NCBI GenBank assembly: GCA_002099365.1
Contig: MSED01000003.1
Location: 372,001 to 436,000, forward strand
Direction of reading: 5' to 3'
Length of the DNA stretch: 64,000 bases
Source of the DNA: Phialophora verrucosa
Lineage: Eukaryota > Ascomycota > Eurotiomycetes > Chaetothyriales > Herpotrichiellaceae
Shown: in pieces, positions 34,816 to 45,469 of the stretch
How positions within the stretch are numbered: position 1 is the first letter of the stretch
Layout of the letters: every line of letters starts with the position of its first letter
Translations under genes and position numbers: made by a program
The notes under the pieces: generated by a model
What the model was told of the DNA's origin: nothing
Seen by the model: only the letters and a program-made list of their open reading frames with translations
Database searches by the model: none

Positions 34816-36678
34816 ATGGCCGCCGTGTTTGAAGGCTTGATCCCCTCCCGCCGACGACCGTCAAGGTCTCAATCAGAGTCTGGGAAGCAGCTTCATTCTA
34901 GATGGGGTGATGCCTCAATTTCCGCTCCCAACGGTGGTGGCTGGAGCCAGCATTATCTGGATGACGACCCAGACAACGTTGTCTATCACGCCCATGGCAG
35001 CCCCGATTCCCAGAAAACACTCGTCAACGACTCCCCGGACCTGAGCATCAAAGACGATGTCGAGAAGGTCAGCATCGAAGTGCTTCGCCAGTCAACTCCT
35101 CCAGTCAACCAAAAGGAACGAGGCGCAATAACCATCACCATTCCTCTGCCGTGGGGCCGCCGGTCACATCGAAGATCATCATCCGGAGCCAAACAACAAG
35201 CCCAGGTCGCTCAGGTTGTCGAGAAAGTCATCACCGCAGAGTCACGGCCCGCTCTTCCCAGCCTCACCACCAGCATTGACGAAGTCATTGTTGCGGAATC
35301 ACGGCCAGCTCCTGAGCTCTATCGCGCAGTGTCACCAGTCGTCCAGACGCGATCGCCGGTATATGACGATGTCAGCACCTTCTTTACCAGGGCCATCTTC
35401 CCCGAGAAACACCCTGGACCGAGAAGTCTACCACAGATTCAGACTTCGGTCCCGAGCAACAAAAGTCAGCCGGCTTCAGCTCTGTCCATCCTGAGCCCTG
35501 TGGCAGAGAAATACAATGGCATGTCCGAAAGCAATAACGCAACACCCATGGACAACACTCCCATTGCCAATCGCATCACTTCGGCCATAAACTCCAATAC
35601 CGACAACTTCATCGATGTTTCAAGTCTGACCGAACGTTTGGAACAACAGGCTCGCAACCCATCACCTTCACTCCCGATATCCCGAGTCGCCAGTCCAATC
35701 CAGACTCCCATTGAGAGGCCAGACTCCCGCAGCACTGCAAAATTCCCGTCACGGCCAGCTTCAAGGGGACCCGGCATCGGTGAGGTGGCATACATGCGAG
35801 CTTCATCCAGAGGAGCGGTAGAACATCGTGATGGACGCCGATCTGGGTCACGAGAACCTTTGGCTCGACGAGCTCCGTCGGCGGAACCGTTCCAACGCAG
35901 AGCACATTCGCGAGATACAGGAAGACGACGAGCAGATTCTCCAAGAGCGATGAGTGGCCGCTCCTACTCCAAAGAAGCAGGTGGTCGGGGAGACTCGACT
36001 CGCGAGCCGACTCCTGCTCCTGCAGCATTGGCGGAGCCCGCAGAGCCACGGATTGGCCGTGACGTTTCCATGGAGCCTCTCCGTCCTCGTGCCGAGTCTC
36101 CGGGCCCAGCTACTCGACGAGCCCACCGCCGCGGGTCCTCTGCTCGCCGTGATCTGTCGCCCACTAGATTCAGCCGCCGAGCGATTTCTCGCGAGCCAGT
36201 CACTCGTCCCCGCTTCTCCGGCGACTTCACCAGACGGGCAATGTCAGTAGATCCCATTCGCCGTCATGCCAGTCCCCGGGAGGACATCATCCGTTTCCGT
36301 GGATCGCCTCCCTTGGGCTTGACGCGGAAGGAAGTCAAACCATCGGATTCGCCCCCTGCTGATGACCTCGCCTCCGATGAGACCACCGACATAGAGACCG
36401 AGACCGATGAAATGTACTTCGAGTCCCGAAAAGGCTGGAACGGTCCTGCCGTGACAGGAGGAACGAACCAGGGCTTCTACAACGGCGTCATCAACGACTA
36501 CAAGCTCATTGCCCGGGATGTGGAGGCCGAGCAGGTCCAAGGACCCGGGCCCAAGCAGCCGACGATCGAACTCGTCAAATTGATCAGGAAGGATAAGGTC
36601 GAGGCGGAAACCTGCAAGGAAGTCAAGAAGTATGGAGGTCCGGACCTGGTACCCAACCAGGAGGAATTGTGGGGATGA
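34816..36678 (+). CDS. Large disordered Arg/Ser-rich protein
   Basis: Uninterrupted 620-residue open frame without a recognisable domain. The first ~130 residues contain basic blocks (IPSRRRPSRSQS, GRRSHRRSSSG). Residues ~320-500 hold many short Arg/Ser/Glu-Pro units of irregular length, such as RRAHSRDTGRRRADSPRAM and ARRDLSPTRFSRRAIS. These look like degenerate repeats rich in potential kinase sites. The last ~100 residues are more ordered: TDIETETDEMYFESRKGWNG, then a Lys/Glu-rich end containing ELVKLIRKDKVEAETCKEV. The conserved-looking C-terminal part supports a real gene. The start follows a CT/CG-rich leader. The function is unknown. Confidence 0.75.
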   Translation: MAAVFEGLIPSRRRPSRSQSESGKQLHSRWGDASISAPNGGGWSQHYLDDDPDNVVYHAHGSPDSQKTLVNDSPDLSIKDDVEKVSIEVLRQSTPPVNQKERGAITITIPLPWGRRSHRRSSSGAKQQAQVAQVVEKVITAESRPALPSLTTSIDEVIVAESRPAPELYRAVSPVVQTRSPVYDDVSTFFTRAIFPEKHPGPRSLPQIQTSVPSNKSQPASALSILSPVAEKYNGMSESNNATPMDNTPIANRITSAINSNTDNFIDVSSLTERLEQQARNPSPSLPISRVASPIQTPIERPDSRSTAKFPSRPASRGPGIGEVAYMRASSRGAVEHRDGRRSGSREPLARRAPSAEPFQRRAHSRDTGRRRADSPRAMSGRSYSKEAGGRGDSTREPTPAPAALAEPAEPRIGRDVSMEPLRPRAESPGPATRRAHRRGSSARRDLSPTRFSRRAISREPVTRPRFSGDFTRRAMSVDPIRRHASPREDIIRFRGSPPLGLTRKEVKPSDSPPADDLASDETTDIETETDEMYFESRKGWNGPAVTGGTNQGFYNGVINDYKLIARDVEAEQVQGPGPKQPTIELVKLIRKDKVEAETCKEVKKYGGPDLVPNQEELWG

Positions 36679-38227
36679 AATCGAGGTTGAAGGTATCGAA
36701 TGTCAAAGGTTCGACTTGGAGTTGCATGGAGGCAGGGAAAAAGCGCCGCCGCACGTTGCTGCACAAAAACTGAATGTTCCATGAAGCATGGATGCCTCGC
36801 TGGCTACTCTCCTTTACACAAATCAAGCTCCGAGGCCGAGAATGACCATTCACAATCCGCGGATCACAGCCAAAATCAAAGGCAAAGCGATCACCACAAC
36901 ACACGCGTCTCCAGAGAATCGACCATTTTGACCAGAAAGGAAAAAGCCGTCTGGTTAGTCAAACCGCCACCAATCCTTCTGCTACATGACGAGCACGAAT
37001 TTCCTTGTCCATATACTGTAAGTTAGGTAGATAGGAAGCTTGCAGCCATATTATCTCTTGTGTATCGTCCATGGTGCTGCGTCCCTCCATCCCACTTTTT
37101 CACAAATGAATGTGACGCCGCGGGTATTTTAGTTTCCAAGTAACCACCCAACGAACTTACAGTCCATGGCGTCGGGTCGGTGTGTGACTTGTAGAAGGGT
37201 GAGGTTTAGGCCTACAGTAGTCCTGGATTTGCCCCTCCGCGCGTCGTAATCCAAGGTAACGCCGTATTGCAAAGTGTGAAACAGATTCATTCATCATATT
37301 GTTGATGGTAGAAGGATCCATGGAGGAATGTGTGCAGCTTCATGTTTAGCTCTTAATTTCCCTTTCCGCGACACGAAGGAGCTCTAGTCCGCGACGCCCA
37401 CACAATCGGCATTATGCGAGTATGTCCTGCTGTGTAATCATATCATAGATATTCCCCGTGGGATCATCCCGTTCCACAATGGCACTAAACACCGCGTGCA
37501 ACAGAACCTCATGCTCGTAGCAGGCGCGCCAAAGAAAGTATCACCCCATCTTCTCCTCGTGGCCGTTTCAAGTGCATGCCTATTCCGGCGCTCTGTGCTT
37601 TGTCCGAGCGTTCCTCGATGCACGCAGTAAGTATCATGTTTGAAAAGTTTTCCGCTTTCGGTCTCACGCTTTCGGTTGTCTGTGCATGGCCCATGCGCCT
37701 TATGGTAGGGCAATTGTACAGTGAGAGCGTAGCCATGACACGGATTGCGATAGGTCGAAGCCGAAAGGAGTGCGCGGTTTGAGGGGACCTTTGCTTGCGA
37801 CCAGAGACACAGAGAGAGACATTCCTCAAGACGGCGAGCACAGCAGCCAGCACGTCTCCCTCATGGGATTCCTGAGTCGACGTTGCCGGCAGGGTCAGCA
37901 TTGCTTGGACAAGTGAAGTGGCTCGTAAACAGCGGCACCAATAGTGACGCCCTGATGAGATGCTTCTGTTGACAAGGGGCTACCGAAGGCATCTGGACAT
38001 GCAATGTGCTCCTCTGGCCGCTTTGAGGCAGGTGAAATTCTCTTTGTCTCTGCAGCTGGATCATATTTAATCCATTGTGGCTGCGGCCTTTCGATCTCTT
38101 CGCGGTGCTGACTTACTCTTCCTTTGTCCTTGTATCGGCTCTTTGCACAACCCAGGTCGCAAATAAAGCTCTGACGCCGCAACTATCGGTCAAGATTGAA
38201 ATCTACCGAAGACACGACAAGACAAGC
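36679..38227. other. Intergenic spacer
   Basis: 1.55 kb without a recognised gene. An open frame runs in from 38075 without an ATG before 38228, so a further upstream exon of the next gene is possible. Confidence 0.4.
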
Positions 38228-39789
38228 ATGCCGGAAGGAAACTTGCCAGGCATGGACAAGGAAGCAGGTGCTGGGTCCGCGTCTTCCTCAAATACTGCTT
38301 CATCTCCCCAAAGTCGTGGAATCTTCTCCAGCAGCGTTCCCAAGACAGGATCTGAGCACAAGCCGAAAACTCCTGCGAACCACAGTCACAATCACTCTGG
38401 CAAACACTGTGACAGCTGCCGCGCCGACCTTTACTTCAATTCACAGATCATTGACGACGACGACGACGACGACAAGATGAACGCCTTTTCCCAGCTAGCT
38501 CGAGCCATAGGGCATGACAATCAGGACGATATACCTTCGCCACGCTTGAAATCGTATTGTGGAGTGACGCTTGATCAAGCCCAGCGCGGACAAATTTCTG
38601 AATTTCACATCCTTGAAAACGACGGCTATACCGACAAGGGGAGCAAGGAATGGGACGCCATGGCAGATGGGGTGGGTGGATTCAAGGTAATCTCTTCTGT
38701 GGGCTTTCGATATCACTCACTGAAACCATAACCCCGATAGGAATTGGCAGCTATGGTCAAAATTGGTCTCGCAGCCGTGCGCGTCAGGGTTGGAAATTCC
38801 CATCTGCGTGGCCGCGGAGGACAGACCTTCGAGTTGTCTGGCTTTCGCGTGTCTCGCGACATGGTCATCACCTGCGCTCACTTCACGGACTGGACCTTTG
38901 CTGGAAACAGTGTTCAACCCTTCCTGGACGGGCAAAATGGTACTTGTGAAGCGATCCAGGCGAGGGACGTCGAAGGAGGTGGTAAGTCCTCGTCCCCGAT
39001 GCCAAATGCCACGTATGCGCCATTGACCAGGTCTACCTAGGTCGGCAGCATCGCCTTGGTCTCCGCCTTTGGGCAATCCACAAGGCCTGGGACATTGCCG
39101 TTTTTCGCGTCACAGATCGGCCGAGGGATGACTGCATGAGAAGCGTCATCAAGGCGGATGACATCTATTTGGCCACTCCGGAGGAACGTCGCAACCTGAC
39201 AAACGCTGCGCAGACGCCATGCTGGTCAGTCGGGTACAACCTTGCTGTCAACCTGGACGAACTTCGCAAACGTTTCAAGGAGTTCTTGTCGAGGCGCCAC
39301 GACGACGAGAAGTTGGAAATTTTTCGCCGATACGTAAGTGATCCATGCTAATACCATCTGAAAATTCTCTCCCTGACCGTTCGTCGACAGAATTACAATG
39401 ATGCCAATCCGCCCAGCCCGGAATTCCTCCATGCGGGCTTGAGGACTGTCAGCTTCGGCACGAAGATTGAACACCCTGTGGGTGCAAACGCTCACCAGGA
39501 GTGTGTCGAACTGAGTGCATGGTACGGTCGATCGGGCTCAATGGTTTGCGCTGGGAGAGACGGACGCTCGGTCGTCATCGGCATGGGTAAGTTTGCTTTT
39601 GCTGTTGTAAAACGGTGAAACACATATATCTGACACAGAGTTTCTCTAGTCCAAGGAGGCGACACGGACTCCGACTGTAACCTAATCTTGCTTTTCAATA
39701 CCGAAATGAAAGATTGGTTGCGTGCGGCCACTGACTTGGGCGAGAGTCAAGATCTGGAAGTGCTTGGCAGGCGCATTGTCATGGACTGA
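38228..39789 (+). CDS. Trypsin-fold-like protein with acidic/His-rich N-terminus
   Basis: Five exons (38228-38686, 38741-38981, 39041-39333, 39391-39586, 39650-39789) give 442 residues; all phases fit. The N-terminal ~150 residues are Ser-rich with NHSHNHSGKHCDSC and a run of seven Asp. From residue ~155 a chymotrypsin/trypsin-like arrangement appears. A candidate His lies in DMVITCAHFTDW, a candidate Asp in AWDIAVFRV, and a candidate Ser in WYGRSGSMVC. They come in the order His-Asp-Ser, and the Ser sits in a G-x-S-G-x context followed by a VVIGMVQGG strand. This is like Trypsin_2/S1-type peptidases, but the motif is not the classical GDSGG. No signal peptide from this start. Protease activity is inference. 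Confidence 0.65.
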
Positions 39790-40621
39790 TCGCGTCGCTG
39801 TCGGAGAGTCAAAGGAGACCCCCTGCGTTCCAACTTTTCTTTTGTGAGGTCTGGTCGAAGTCGTCGGGTATGGGTACGGGTACGGGTACGCACTGCGATG
39901 CTTTTCTTTTGTTAGGCATTCGAGAGGACTGGCGATTCCGCCCTGGCCCTCCCCCCTTGTACGTTCCGACGGTTTTAGGGGTGGCGTCGATGCAGGACTG
40001 GGGGCAGATATTGGGACGGAGTCGATTAGGCGTATCTGCCACGTCTATCGTACACGGTACGTATTCGGTCTTTCAGCCATGCAATGCTCTGCACCCATGA
40101 TCATGATCGATCTCGGCACACCGCGGGGAAAACCACCCTTCCCATCTCGCTTCTCGCTCCCATTCCTCTCGCCGGGCTCCATAAATCTGCCCCGGCAAAC
40201 ACCCACACGCCCATGGAGGGTAGAAGCACTGTGTATCGGGGTGAAGGTAACATAGCATTTGACGTACGGGTCTAAAGGATTGTTGGGGCATCAGCGGGAG
40301 GAGAGAGTGTGTACAGGCGGAAGAAGCCTGAGGCCGTCGGCGGAAGGGCCAAGAAATTGGATGGAAAGGGGCAAGTCAACGTGCACATTGCCGAAGAAGT
40401 TTATTGTGAGAAAATAAAGGATGAAGGTGACTGGGTTGAGGGTTTCAGTCCAGTTTCAGACTATATTTTCAATACCTGAAGGTCAGAGAGTGACCCTTTC
40501 TTGGAAACCGACGAAAGAAGAACGAGTCGCCGCGCTCGTGAAAGGTCGCTGAGAATTGCTGTGGTGATACAGTACAGTGTCTGCTGTTGGAGGGCAGTGG
40601 CGCTCCTAAGGCTTCATGATA
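39790..40621. other. Intergenic, convergent gene ends
   Basis: 832 bp between the trypsin-like and ATG28 genes. It includes a (GGGTAC)3-type repeat at about 39870-39890. No gene recognised. Confidence 0.45.
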
Positions 40622-42430
40622 TCAAGAATGCGAAAGTAGAAACTCCGGCCCGGGTTCGTCATCCTCGCTCTCAGATGTCATTCGTCGATCTGGAGGTTTC
40701 GGTCGAATGTTGGAAGGTGCTGTTGGCACATAGCTCAACCCCCCGTCGCTATCAGGTACATCAGGCTGAGGCAATTGGCGAGGCCGATGGTGCCCAGATC
40801 CTGAAAGGGGACTGAGTTCCAGTCCACCGCCAACCTCGTCCTTCGTTCTATGCTTTCCTTTGTCCAGGGGATTGCCGAATTCACGAAGTGTGTCTTCGAG
40901 GCTGTGGTTGCTGCTTTCACCGGGACTGCGGGTCCCGTTGCGCTCGAGCATGTCTTCAAGCTGTCCACTTAGGAGGTCGGGGCTGGGCTCGTCATGCTGC
41001 AGCTCGTCGTCTACAGGACGACGTTCGTCTCGGGAGCGGTCCCCAATTCCCTCAATTGATCTAGGATTTGCTGATGGTATCCCTGCGGTTTCCTGAAGCA
41101 GGTCCCGCGCCTGTTCGAATGCTGCTAGTTCAGCGCCTACGGCGCAAATGAGAAGGTTCCAATTATTAGCTTCAGCATGCCGGAGATCCTCTTCCAGCGA
41201 TGATATCAACGCGGAGAGCTTGGCAAGAACGGCTGTCATGGATAGGTCTCCTGATCTTGCTGACTCGGCCGCCTCACCATGGAAGCTCGGCTGGTGGAGC
41301 TGCGACTGAGACTGCGCTGCCAGTTCCCGCGTGTGGGTTTTCAAGGCCTTTTCGAACTCGCGGATTCTGTGCATCGCATCACGCCACAATTTGGATCCTT
41401 CCTCTAATGCGCTCTTCTCATTCTCAACATTGGCCTTTCTCCGGGCCAGTGCCTCGACCTCATTTGACCACTGTTCATGTGCCATTTGCAATGTCCGCCT
41501 CTCTGGCTTGAGAGCGTACATTCCCGGTTCGTGACCTGCATTCAAGCTTTGTCGAACCGGTGGTTGTTTCAGGAAGGACTTGACCTGATTCTCATTGAGA
41601 GCAAGAGATGCGGTATAAGAGCTCAATTCAGAATCCCTGGAACTCTCGACTTCCCGGAGTTGGTTCACGAGAACTCTGTGCTTTGATCTTAGTTCGAATA
41701 ACGTTGCCTCCAGCTGCTGTATCTCCCGTTCCACCGCCTCGACCTGAGTCCTTAACCCGTCAGGCCCTTCCGCGGACTTGATTTTGTGGATGTCGTTTTC
41801 CAGCAGTCGTCTTCGGTCCCTCAAGTCCGATGCTTGCTTCATGGCATTGTTCCGGGCTACAACTTCTTGGTCGATGAGGGACAATTCATGTTGCTTTAGA
41901 GCTGTAAACTCCCGCATGGATTTCTCCAGCCCTCGGCGTGCTCCTCGCAGAGTGATCTTCTTGAGTTTTGGTTGTCGTATGGGTACTGTCTTGGGCCTCA
42001 CCACTGCCCCAGAGCTCAGAGGCATCGTTGCAATGGACGGAGTGGGCGTAGGACTGCCAACTGAGGACACATCGTCTGCTTCATCCGATCGAGCACCACC
42101 CGCACTGAGTCCTTCTGACTGCGCGTCAAGGAGACTTTGGAATATTCTTTCAAGGCTCTTAGCCGCTCGTTCAACCTGGAGAAAAGGGTCATCGTGGCGC
42201 ACTAGAGACGAGCTCAGCTTTGAATGATGTTGAGAAGGAGAAAGAGATGGATGGCGCGGGCGGCGGTCGGGGGAGGACGAGGCTCTACTGGAGTCCTGCA
42301 AGAGAATGCGAGGAGGAGATGCCGGCGAGCTCGGAGATGAGACTGGATAGTCATCGTCGTACCGCGGCAGAGAATCTGCACTTCCAGGCGAATGGGGGAA
42401 TATTCGTTCAATGAACGACTTCTTCATCAT
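40622..42430 (-). CDS. ATG28: Autophagy-related protein 28-like coiled-coil protein
   Basis: Single-exon gene of 602 residues. The N-terminal ~75 residues are Ser/Pro-rich. They are followed by QVERAAKSLERIF and SLLDAQSEGLSAG, and then by a conserved basic block, KLKKITLRGARRGLEKSM. Long coiled coils (about residues 165-270 and 320-370) contain many Glu/Lys/Gln heptads. The tail is acidic and disordered. The LLDAQSEGL and LRGARRG elements match my knowledge of the Atg28 family of filamentous fungi. Members interact with Atg17-type scaffolds and are needed for pexophagy or selective autophagy in some species. No membrane segment. The start has two adjacent ATGs, of which the first (42430) is used here. 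Family membership is probable, not certain. Confidence 0.6.
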   Translation of the reverse strand: MMKKSFIERIFPHSPGSADSLPRYDDDYPVSSPSSPASPPRILLQDSSRASSSPDRRPRHPSLSPSQHHSKLSSSLVRHDDPFLQVERAAKSLERIFQSLLDAQSEGLSAGGARSDEADDVSSVGSPTPTPSIATMPLSSGAVVRPKTVPIRQPKLKKITLRGARRGLEKSMREFTALKQHELSLIDQEVVARNNAMKQASDLRDRRRLLENDIHKIKSAEGPDGLRTQVEAVEREIQQLEATLFELRSKHRVLVNQLREVESSRDSELSSYTASLALNENQVKSFLKQPPVRQSLNAGHEPGMYALKPERRTLQMAHEQWSNEVEALARRKANVENEKSALEEGSKLWRDAMHRIREFEKALKTHTRELAAQSQSQLHQPSFHGEAAESARSGDLSMTAVLAKLSALISSLEEDLRHAEANNWNLLICAVGAELAAFEQARDLLQETAGIPSANPRSIEGIGDRSRDERRPVDDELQHDEPSPDLLSGQLEDMLERNGTRSPGESSNHSLEDTLREFGNPLDKGKHRTKDEVGGGLELSPLSGSGHHRPRQLPQPDVPDSDGGLSYVPTAPSNIRPKPPDRRMTSESEDDEPGPEFLLSHS

Positions 42431-43257
42431 GGCGACAGGGGCACGGCCATGTAGCGTGCAGCGCGAAGAAACAAGGGCTGTGTCTTTGAAGCCCTACACG
42501 ACGCATTCTGCAAACCCCAGTATCCCGTACTTTCAGGCAGCGAATGTGTCTGCTGTGGCTTCAAGGCGCCGTGACCGAATCATGTGTACCACAATGCAGC
42601 ATGTGAGCATTCGAGAAGCCAACGGTTCCCGAAGTTGATCCGGTGTATATCCTATATCACGTGTGGGACGCACGTGATAGGAAAACAGCAACCTTTCATT
42701 GGTTTACACGAGTACATATCTACGAACCTGCGTACGGAGTACATAGTACAGGTCATTCCCTTTGCTCCATGCGCACACGCTACTCTCTTCATCAACGCGA
42801 CATTGGATGGCTGAGACGATGGTGGTCGATTGACGTCTACGTGGCATCACAGGAGGAGAAATCGCGGAGGTGTATGCATATGTAGTAGAGCTGAGCATAG
42901 TATTGTCCCGTTGGTTCGGGATTCAGTCCAAGTACTTCAGATCCGTCCAGTTCACCCATTGGCAAGCCTCCAAGTGCGAAGGGCGCTATGTGGCTGAGGT
43001 GGAAGCCGTGAAGGGATGCTTCCGAGCTCCAACTCGATGCTTGGTCGAGCAAGACGGCATACGTAGAATCTCGCAGATGAACTTCGACAAATTGGAGATG
43101 CTGCTCTGTCAATGCGTCACCGGTGGCTGGCTCGCCTGCTTGGGCAATATATGTGAGACGGTCGAGATCATTGTGATGCCGAATTGAACGACCACGGCAT
43201 TTCAGCGAGTGCCACTTTTGATCGTCGACTGTCCCGCTGGAAGGAATACTCGCCGGT
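42431..43257. other. Intergenic spacer between two minus-strand genes
   Basis: 827 bp upstream of the ATG28-like gene. It contains TACGGAGTA copy 3 and a CACGTGTGGGACGCACGTGA inverted arrangement at about 42659-42678. No gene recognised. Confidence 0.45.
42733..42741 (+). repeat. TACGGAGTA intergenic motif, copy 3
   Basis: Exact copy about 300 bp upstream of the ATG28-like start. Confidence 0.8.
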
Positions 43258-44233
43258 TTACATCAGCAAGCGCCATGCACCCAGAATGAGAGCCGCCGTG
43301 CCGGTGCAGACACCCCTGCAATATACGTTAGTATTCCTGTGGCCTGTGGCTGCCGAAACGAATGCAACCGAACGGGTATTGTACTCACATCAGCCACTGA
43401 AGGGTCGAGAACTTGACGGCCTCGACTCGTTCTCGGAGCGACGCGACCTCTTGCTCGATCCGGGCTTCCGTCTCCTTGATCCGCATCTCCTGCCCATTGG
43501 CTTCTTCGCGAATCCTGCCCTTCTCAAGATTCAAGTCCAGCCGAACGCTGGCCTGCGTACGGCTGATCTCGTCGCGGAGTCTCGAATTTAGCTTCGCCAA
43601 GTCGCTGGTCAACCGATCGTGGCTCGACCGGGTCAACTGCGCTTCCGTGCTATCTGCGTTGGACAATTCGCTGCGCAGTTTGGCAAAGTCGACTTTCTGG
43701 GTATATGTGCTTCGCTCGGCGTCTTCCTTCAAGACCATGGTCCGGGTGAGGTTCTGGATGGACTCCTCGATCACATCGTTCAGAACGCGCATCATGGCCA
43801 CGGCCTGCTCTTCCGTGAACCCTTCGTCCTTGAGTCTTTGCACGAACTTTAGGGTGTCAAAGTGGTGGGCTTTGCGCTGCACGGCCGTCGTCGAAAACGC
43901 TTTTCGAGCAGGCCTGTACGCAGCGACGTAGACGCCATTGTGGCGGATGGGCGACGAGTCTGCCGGGAGTGGTTGGACTAGGGCTTGTGGTCTCCTCGGG
44001 CGGGTGGCAGGTTTTCTGGCGTACAGACTCTGCGACGCCTGGTTACTGGTATGTATTGATCGGGGCTTCGAAGCTGTCGCGAAAGAGGGCGCTCCGACCG
44101 TCTCGTGGACGGGGGCTCGTTGGCTAAGTGTCTGGGCTGAAGGCCAGGCAAGCGATGCCGATTGCCAGGTCAAACGAGGGAGTAAGAACCTTGGTATTTC
44201 GGCTACAGGTTTGGAGCCGGCCATGGGAGGCAT
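43258..44233 (-). CDS. CCDC90/Fmp32-like mitochondrial protein
   Basis: Two exons, 44233-43389 and 43315-43258, give 300 residues. The 73-bp intron has a GTGAGT donor and TATTGCAG acceptor. The N-terminus is Arg/Ser/Ala-rich and ends with the presequence-like KAFSTTAVQRKAHHFD. The CCDC90-like (DUF1640) domain follows: FDTLKFVQRLKDEGFTEEQA, then AMMRVLNDVIEESI. A long coiled coil spans residues ~165-275 and includes AKLNSRLRDEISR and DLNLEKGRIREE. Exon 2 completes a single C-terminal membrane helix, MGVCTGTAALILGAWRLLM. Yeast Fmp32 and animal MCUR1/CCDC90B share this layout and sit in the inner membrane; roles in cytochrome oxidase assembly or Ca2+ uptake have been proposed. Location is inferred. 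Confidence 0.82.
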
Positions 44234-44601
44234 CGTGGTCTCTCGGCGACAACGAATGTAACTGGACTGGTTACTAGACGGTCACTGAGGTCTGGTAAAT
44301 ATTGGATACTTGGTCGCAGAGAAGCTGATGCAGCCTGGCTTTGTCGTAGCCAAAGCCGCCTCCCCGCCATTCAAATCGGGCTTGGCTCGGTATTTCATTT
44401 CCACGTCACGGCTCGCTCACCAAAAGGTGAGTACGACAGCGACCTTGTAAAGGAGCTGAAATAAAACTAAAACCAAAAAGACGTCAATTTTTTCACATTT
44501 ATTGACGTCCCTGGGATTCAACTATAATTCCTTAACGGTCTGTTCTCTCGCGAGACAACAAGCGCCGACTCGATGTTGGACTCTTTGAAGACATAGGCGA
44601 T
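44234..44601. other. Upstream spacer of the CCDC90-like gene
   Basis: 368 bp between the CCDC90-like start and a pseudogene fragment. Nothing further recognised. Confidence 0.4.
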
Positions 44602-45011
44602 TCACTTCCTCAGGCTTCTACCGAGCTGGTCGTCTGCACACTCAAGCCGCTCAAGCTTCTGCTTGACCACGGCCAGTTCTTCAGCGATGAGGCCAATGCA
44701 ATCTTCGAAGGCGCTCCTTGAAGCTCCGAGACGCTCCACGTACAGGATGGCAATGTCTGCGTCTTGCCAGCTTCGGTGGTGGACATCGGCCAATGTCTGA
44801 CGAGCCTGCGCCTCCTCGACACAACGGCATAGTAGTCTCTTGTTCGCCTTGCGGAAGATGACCTGCTGCACGTTGAGCGCTCGGAGGTTGGCTTGATGCA
44901 TTGGGTATATTTTGCGAATGCGCGGCACTATGTTGCGATGTGGTCGTAGTGTTCAAAGGCTGATATGCTGAGTGGCGCAACGGCCAGCACAATGCCAACA
45001 GCTTCTGCCAT
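44602..45011 (-). pseudogene. Truncated DUF7580/HeLo-like N-terminal fragment
   Basis: The segment starts MAEAVGIVLAVAPLSISAFE and continues HYDHIAT. This is the opening typical of many fungal STAND/DUF7580-type proteins (MAExxGIVLxxxPLxISAxEHY). A TAG then interrupts at about 44928. The following frame, offset by two nucleotides, reads VPRIRKIYPMHQANLRALNV and a helical region ending CADDQLGRSLRK. The expected C-terminal domain (several hundred residues) is missing. I read this as a frameshifted, truncated remnant. A tiny intron cannot explain a two-base offset. The function is lost or never complete. Confidence 0.55.
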
Positions 45012-45469
45012 CTCCGCCTTGCACGTTAGAACATCATGTCCATATGAAGCCTGAAGGAGATCAAGGAGATGTGAACCCAAGATCCATTCATGGCCCGGAG
45101 TGTGAGTCATCTTTTTTCTCTCCTTTCTCTCTCGTCACTCTGGAAAATTTATGGACACGTTGAATTTCACCGCTGTCAGCCTGGCCAGATGCACGAGTGC
45201 TTCCTCTTCACAGGGCTGTCATGTCGCGAGCCGTCAGTCAGCTCAGTTGTCGTCATAGGCGGTCGCACGCTTCGATACACGAATGGCGATGCTTTGAAAG
45301 TGACGTTCACCAGGCGATGCCACATCTCTCCCAGAGCATCGATACCTGTGGTCAGGATTATCCACCGGATTGAAACCGTCCGTCTTCACGCCTCTGATCA
45401 CGAAGTGAAGAAGACTTCCGGACCCGTGGGGATGGTTACAACGGCGCACGAAAGGAGATCCCCCATCGG
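45012..45469. other. Spacer between two pseudogene fragments
   Basis: 458 bp. A plus-strand open frame from 45090 runs into the PAQR remnant and may hold more decayed coding sequence. No clear domain. Confidence 0.35.
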
